This document shows positions 23,393-26,232 of a stretch of 26,232 nt of DNA, piece after piece. The position numbers and the translations under genes are program-made. Position 1 is the first letter of the stretch. The number at the start of each line of letters is the position of its first letter. The notes beneath the pieces are model-generated. The model was not told where the DNA came from. It worked only from the letters and a program-made list of their open reading frames with translations, and searched no databases. Source of the DNA: Geobacter sp. (GTDB lineage Bacteria > Desulfobacterota > Desulfuromonadia > Geobacterales > Geobacteraceae); the NCBI GenBank assembly GCA_003857395.1, contig RPRC01000120.1:1-26232 (forward strand). Direction: 5' to 3'.

Positions 23393-24183
23393 TGTAGTGT
23401 GTCGTAGTCCCTTGGTGTGTGCTTGCAGAGTTCGAACCAGTCCGGGTGCTCATCAGTCAGAGCACGGTCCATAACATCGGTGAACGGATTCATCCCTGTT
23501 CCCTCAACAATATATTTGAATCTTTGAAACAGCTTCGACAAGAGCATATCGTCAACATTGAAGCAAGGATGCCGGTTTATTGCAAGATCTGCCCAAACTT
23601 GTGCAAGTCTGTCATCGGCGGCCAAGTCCCTGAAAAACCCCAGTGGCGCAAGGATGCCCGCATACCCGGCCACCGTGACAATACCGTCAAGTGAACCGGC
23701 ATCGTTGGCGAGTACGAGACGACGATAGTCTTGTAGGGATCTCCGCAGTCGAAGCTTCTCAAGCATTCGCTGGAAGAGACGCTTGCCTTGCAGAGCACAT
23801 CTCACGTGAAGTATCTCCAGCATTCGCTGAAAGACATGATCACGGAGAATAATATCGTCATCGGCAATATAGATATGCGTCACGTCTGCGTCGACCAGCG
23901 GAAGGTACGTCAGCAGGCCGGTAAATTTCGTTGCTGGACCCATATCTGCGCAGCGATGAATGACAAGCTGTTCCGTGCCGTATCGCGCAGAGAGAAAGGC
24001 TGGGTCGGGGTACGGCATACCTGTTCGGAGACTCCGATTCGGTATGAATAGGACGAGTTTGAACGGGCACGAAGTTTTTTGTGACACTAGGGAATCGAGA
24101 ACACGATACAAAAAGTGCGATGTTAATCGTTCCGGAGTGGTCGTCATGCAAACGAGCCAGGTACACGTCGATTTGTTTTGCAT
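23368..24183 (-). CDS. GT-A type glycosyltransferase-like protein with an internal 19-residue duplication
   Basis: A 271-residue protein. WLVCMTTTPERL near the N-terminus and THIYIADDDIILRD (about 106-119) look like the first strand and the DxD metal/nucleotide-sugar site of a GT-A enzyme. GYAGILAPLGFFRDL and CFNVDDMLLSKLFQRF resemble acceptor-side segments of such proteins. Just after the DxD site, two consecutive 19-residue segments, VFQRMLEILH... and LFQRMLEKLR..., are clear tandem copies (23779-23835 and 23722-23778). A GAGGGG ribosome site precedes the ATG. It is the first gene of the minus-strand glycan cluster and is translationally coupled to the next glycosyltransferase. Which sugar it uses is unknown; the GT-A call rests on the DxD context. 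Confidence 0.72.
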   Translation of the reverse strand: MQNKSTCTWLVCMTTTPERLTSHFLYRVLDSLVSQKTSCPFKLVLFIPNRSLRTGMPYPDPAFLSARYGTEQLVIHRCADMGPATKFTGLLTYLPLVDADVTHIYIADDDIILRDHVFQRMLEILHVRCALQGKRLFQRMLEKLRLRRSLQDYRRLVLANDAGSLDGIVTVAGYAGILAPLGFFRDLAADDRLAQVWADLAINRHPCFNVDDMLLSKLFQRFKYIVEGTGMNPFTDVMDRALTDEHPDWFELCKHTPRDYDTLQCLNVILP

Positions 24184-24421
24184 AACGCCCCTCAGGAAAA
24201 TGGCAAAAAGGTTTCAGTTCTCGAGGTTGACCGATCTCCTGGACATCTTTCGTCAGCCGTCAAGTCGGCCCTATGGAGTTTAGCAGGCTATTGCAAAGCT
24301 ATTGCGGGGTCGATCTGCAGCGATACCGTCCCAATACATTACGACAGGAGACGTTCAGACGTGCACTTTACTACAGTGGCCGGGACATTCACAACCGGAT
24401 TATCGACCTCAGGACAACAAA
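24184..24421. other. Gap between the AsmA gene and the glycosyltransferase cluster
   Basis: No gene, RNA or strong hairpin is supported. Plus-strand frames through here run antisense into the AsmA gene and show no family motif. A promoter for the minus-strand cluster is expected in this gap, but I cannot identify boxes with confidence. Confidence 0.4.
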
Positions 24422-26232
24422 CTATCTTCCGAAAATTCCTCGTATTGTCGTGCCCAGATCCTGTTCTCCCTGTTTCCGCTCGGTGCCCGTACCATCCCCT
24501 ATTTTTTTCAGGAGGGTTTCTCCGAGTTTTTCACCAATCCTGCGGCCAAGCTTTTTGCTGCTCAGGGAGAAACGGGGCTTGCCAACAGTGCCGGTTGCCC
24601 TCAGGGGGATTTCACCCCAACCTTGATTGTTGGTGACGAAACTCCCCACCGTGCCGCGTGCCACGGTGCCGGTAATGCGCGGGGCGACCAGGGTGTCGAT
24701 GTCCAGGTCGAGGCTTTTGTCGAAGCCGATCCTGCCCTGCGGTTTCATGCGGATGTCGGAACCGTCCAGTGCGGAATCCAGATAGACCTGCCCGCCTTTA
24801 ATGCGATAGGTCCCGGCGAATGAGCTGAAGCGGACGACCCGCAGATCCGCGCTGCCAAGGAAACCGGCCAGTTCGCTCATAAAACCGCTGCCGGTCAGTT
24901 TACCGTTTTTCATTTCGAAAGAGCCGGTTCCCGTGAGGTTCCGCTTCATGGCAACCGGGGTCACGCCACTGCCTGACAGATCGGCTTCTGCCGAAAGTAC
25001 CCCGGAGATGCTTCCGGCTGCCTTGGGTGCGAAGACAGCAACGATCTTCTCGGCCTGAACACTGTGCAGGGAGAGACTGGTCGAGTAGGAAAAACCGCGG
25101 GTCCCGAGATTGACCATAGCGGTATCAAGAAAGGAACCTCCTGCAATGCCCCCCTTCAGGTCTTCAACCGTAAGGATATTGTCTTTCAACCGGTAGCGGA
25201 GTGACAGCCCGGACACGGCAAGTCCTTTGAAAGTCACTGTTTTTACATTGACAGCACCGCGCAGGGTAAGCGGCAGTTTCAGGGGACCAGGTCCCGCTCC
25301 GTCACCTCCTGCCTTGGCGGGCGAGTTAGGTGCCTTGATCTTTTTCGCTGACGTCAACGCATTGATATCCAGCGACTCGCTGTTCGCATTCAGCTCAAGG
25401 GCAAGCGGCTTTCTGTCCAGGGGAGAGGTCTTCATCTGCAGATTCAGCCGGTTTTTTCCCAGGATAACGGCCAGGTTTCGCGATGAAAGTGACCGGTCGG
25501 CAAGAGCAACTGTCCCGGAAATCACCGGATTCTGGCCGCCTGCCGCCAGTTTGATTTCCTCCAATTGTACTTCACCGTCTTTGAGCATGGCAAGGGGTGT
25601 CTTGACCTCACCCGCAAGGTGGATGTTCGCTGAAATCTTGCCGGTTGGCGAGAGCAAGCGGAGCTTGGCCGAGATCCCGGGGGGCAGGCCGGCCAACGCC
25701 TTCGCCAGGTCGGCTACGGTCGCTGTGGCCTGGCCATCCAGCAACGGTCCGTTGGCAAGCCGTGCAACGGTCCCGCTGAAGCCGAGTTCCATACCCGGTG
25801 CCGTAGCCTCAAATTCCAGGGGAAAGGGCTTGTCGGGAGTGAGATTGATGATCTCGATGCCGATATCCTGCAGATTGTACGTAAACGGCAAGCCGAAAAT
25901 CCCCTTCCGGTCGTCATAGCGAACATGACCGTCTGTTACTTCGACTTTGGAGACAGCAAAGGTAAAAGGGGGTTTTTCTTTCTCTGTGGTGGGAATCTCC
26001 GGTTGTTCTTTCCGGAGCAGATCGGTGAAATTGAACGAGCCGTCAAGGTTTCTGACGATAGTGATGTCAGGAGTATCGAGAACAACCTCGTCCACCACCA
26101 CCCGACGGGACAAAAGGGGCAGAAACTGGTAGTGGAGGCGCGCTTCCGCAAACGAAACGAAAGGCCCCTTCCCGTCCTTCTCGTATATTTTGACACCTTT
26201 CAGCGCTATACCGGAAAAGAGCCCGATTTTCG
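24422..26232 (-). CDS. AsmA family protein (partial, N-terminus outside the window)
   Basis: The frame is open from the window edge (first full codon at 26230) for 602 residues to the stop at 24422. The TTG at 26113 is internal, because the upstream residues continue the family pattern (GIALKGVKIYEKDG and EARLHYQFLPLLSRR). AsmA features are KVEVTDGHVRYDDRKG, the repeated beta-strand 'groove' segments, and a C-terminal domain with GSGVTPVAMKRNLTGTGSF, MKNGKLTGSGFMSELAGFLG and WGEIPLRATGTVGKPRFSLS. The tail is basic (LGRRIGEKLGETLLKKIGDG). The family spans the periplasm from the inner membrane and is implicated in phospholipid transport or outer-membrane assembly. It is separated by 238 bases without a gene from the glycosyltransferase cluster. 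Confidence 0.9.
   Translation of the reverse strand, partial: KIGLFSGIALKGVKIYEKDGKGPFVSFAEARLHYQFLPLLSRRVVVDEVVLDTPDITIVRNLDGSFNFTDLLRKEQPEIPTTEKEKPPFTFAVSKVEVTDGHVRYDDRKGIFGLPFTYNLQDIGIEIINLTPDKPFPLEFEATAPGMELGFSGTVARLANGPLLDGQATATVADLAKALAGLPPGISAKLRLLSPTGKISANIHLAGEVKTPLAMLKDGEVQLEEIKLAAGGQNPVISGTVALADRSLSSRNLAVILGKNRLNLQMKTSPLDRKPLALELNANSESLDINALTSAKKIKAPNSPAKAGGDGAGPGPLKLPLTLRGAVNVKTVTFKGLAVSGLSLRYRLKDNILTVEDLKGGIAGGSFLDTAMVNLGTRGFSYSTSLSLHSVQAEKIVAVFAPKAAGSISGVLSAEADLSGSGVTPVAMKRNLTGTGSFEMKNGKLTGSGFMSELAGFLGSADLRVVRFSSFAGTYRIKGGQVYLDSALDGSDIRMKPQGRIGFDKSLDLDIDTLVAPRITGTVARGTVGSFVTNNQGWGEIPLRATGTVGKPRFSLSSKKLGRRIGEKLGETLLKKIGDGTGTERKQGEQDLGTTIRGIFGR

Noticed and set aside
24273..24626. 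A plus-strand frame starting MEFSRLLQSYCGVDLQRYRP
   Set aside because: It runs most of its length antisense to the AsmA gene, has no ribosome site of note and no recognisable domain.
25227..25919. A 230-residue plus-strand frame inside the AsmA gene
   Set aside because: Ser/Arg/Pro-rich shadow; the AsmA frame is continuous and motif-bearing.

Overview
The window looks like a chromosomal segment from a Geobacter-type organism (Desulfuromonadales/Geobacteraceae). Pointers are an anaerobe-style oxidative/nitrosative defence block, a sigma-54 activator next to a consensus -24/-12 promoter, a small protein of the Geobacter GSU3473 type, and GC-rich intergenic palindromes of the kind common in that group. 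The taxon is inferred from gene content only.

Layout. (1) 1-610: 5' part of an RlmI-family rRNA methyltransferase gene (minus), divergent from a TetR regulator with a palindrome in its promoter. (2) 1420-5247: class-I hybrid cluster protein, a 39-residue rubredoxin-like protein, a flavodiiron protein and an M24-family protein. These form an O2/NO/hydroxylamine detoxification block in which the rubredoxin could donate electrons. (3) 5370-9840: small exported protein, a structured untranslated stretch with two intrinsic terminators, DbpA-type helicase, a 5'-3' exonuclease/RNase HI fusion, a 180-bp inverted-repeat element and a GNAT acetyltransferase.

(4) 10324-16676 is the most interesting part: a Fap-type functional-amyloid secretion locus. 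A consensus sigma-54 promoter drives a repeat-rich exported protein (candidate fibre subunit), a small exported protein, a FapD-like C39 peptidase-fold protein, and a FapE-like exported protein whose start overlaps the peptidase stop. After a GSU3473-type gene, a convergent pair encodes a VpsR-like sigma-54 activator and a FapF-like outer-membrane pore with its coiled coil, linker, plug helix and barrel. The inferred pathway is: activator switches on the promoter, Sec exports the subunits, FapD processes or gates, and FapF passes the fibre subunits across the outer membrane.

(5) 17399-24183: a double-AMIN protein, then a minus-strand surface-polysaccharide cluster with a GDP-mannose 3,5-epimerase homologue and four glycosyltransferases, one broken by a one-base frameshift and one carrying an internal 19-residue duplication. 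By eye 19.7-22.2 kb is AT-richer than its flanks, which suggests mosaic or acquired DNA. (6) 24422-26232: an AsmA-family protein, 5' end outside the window.
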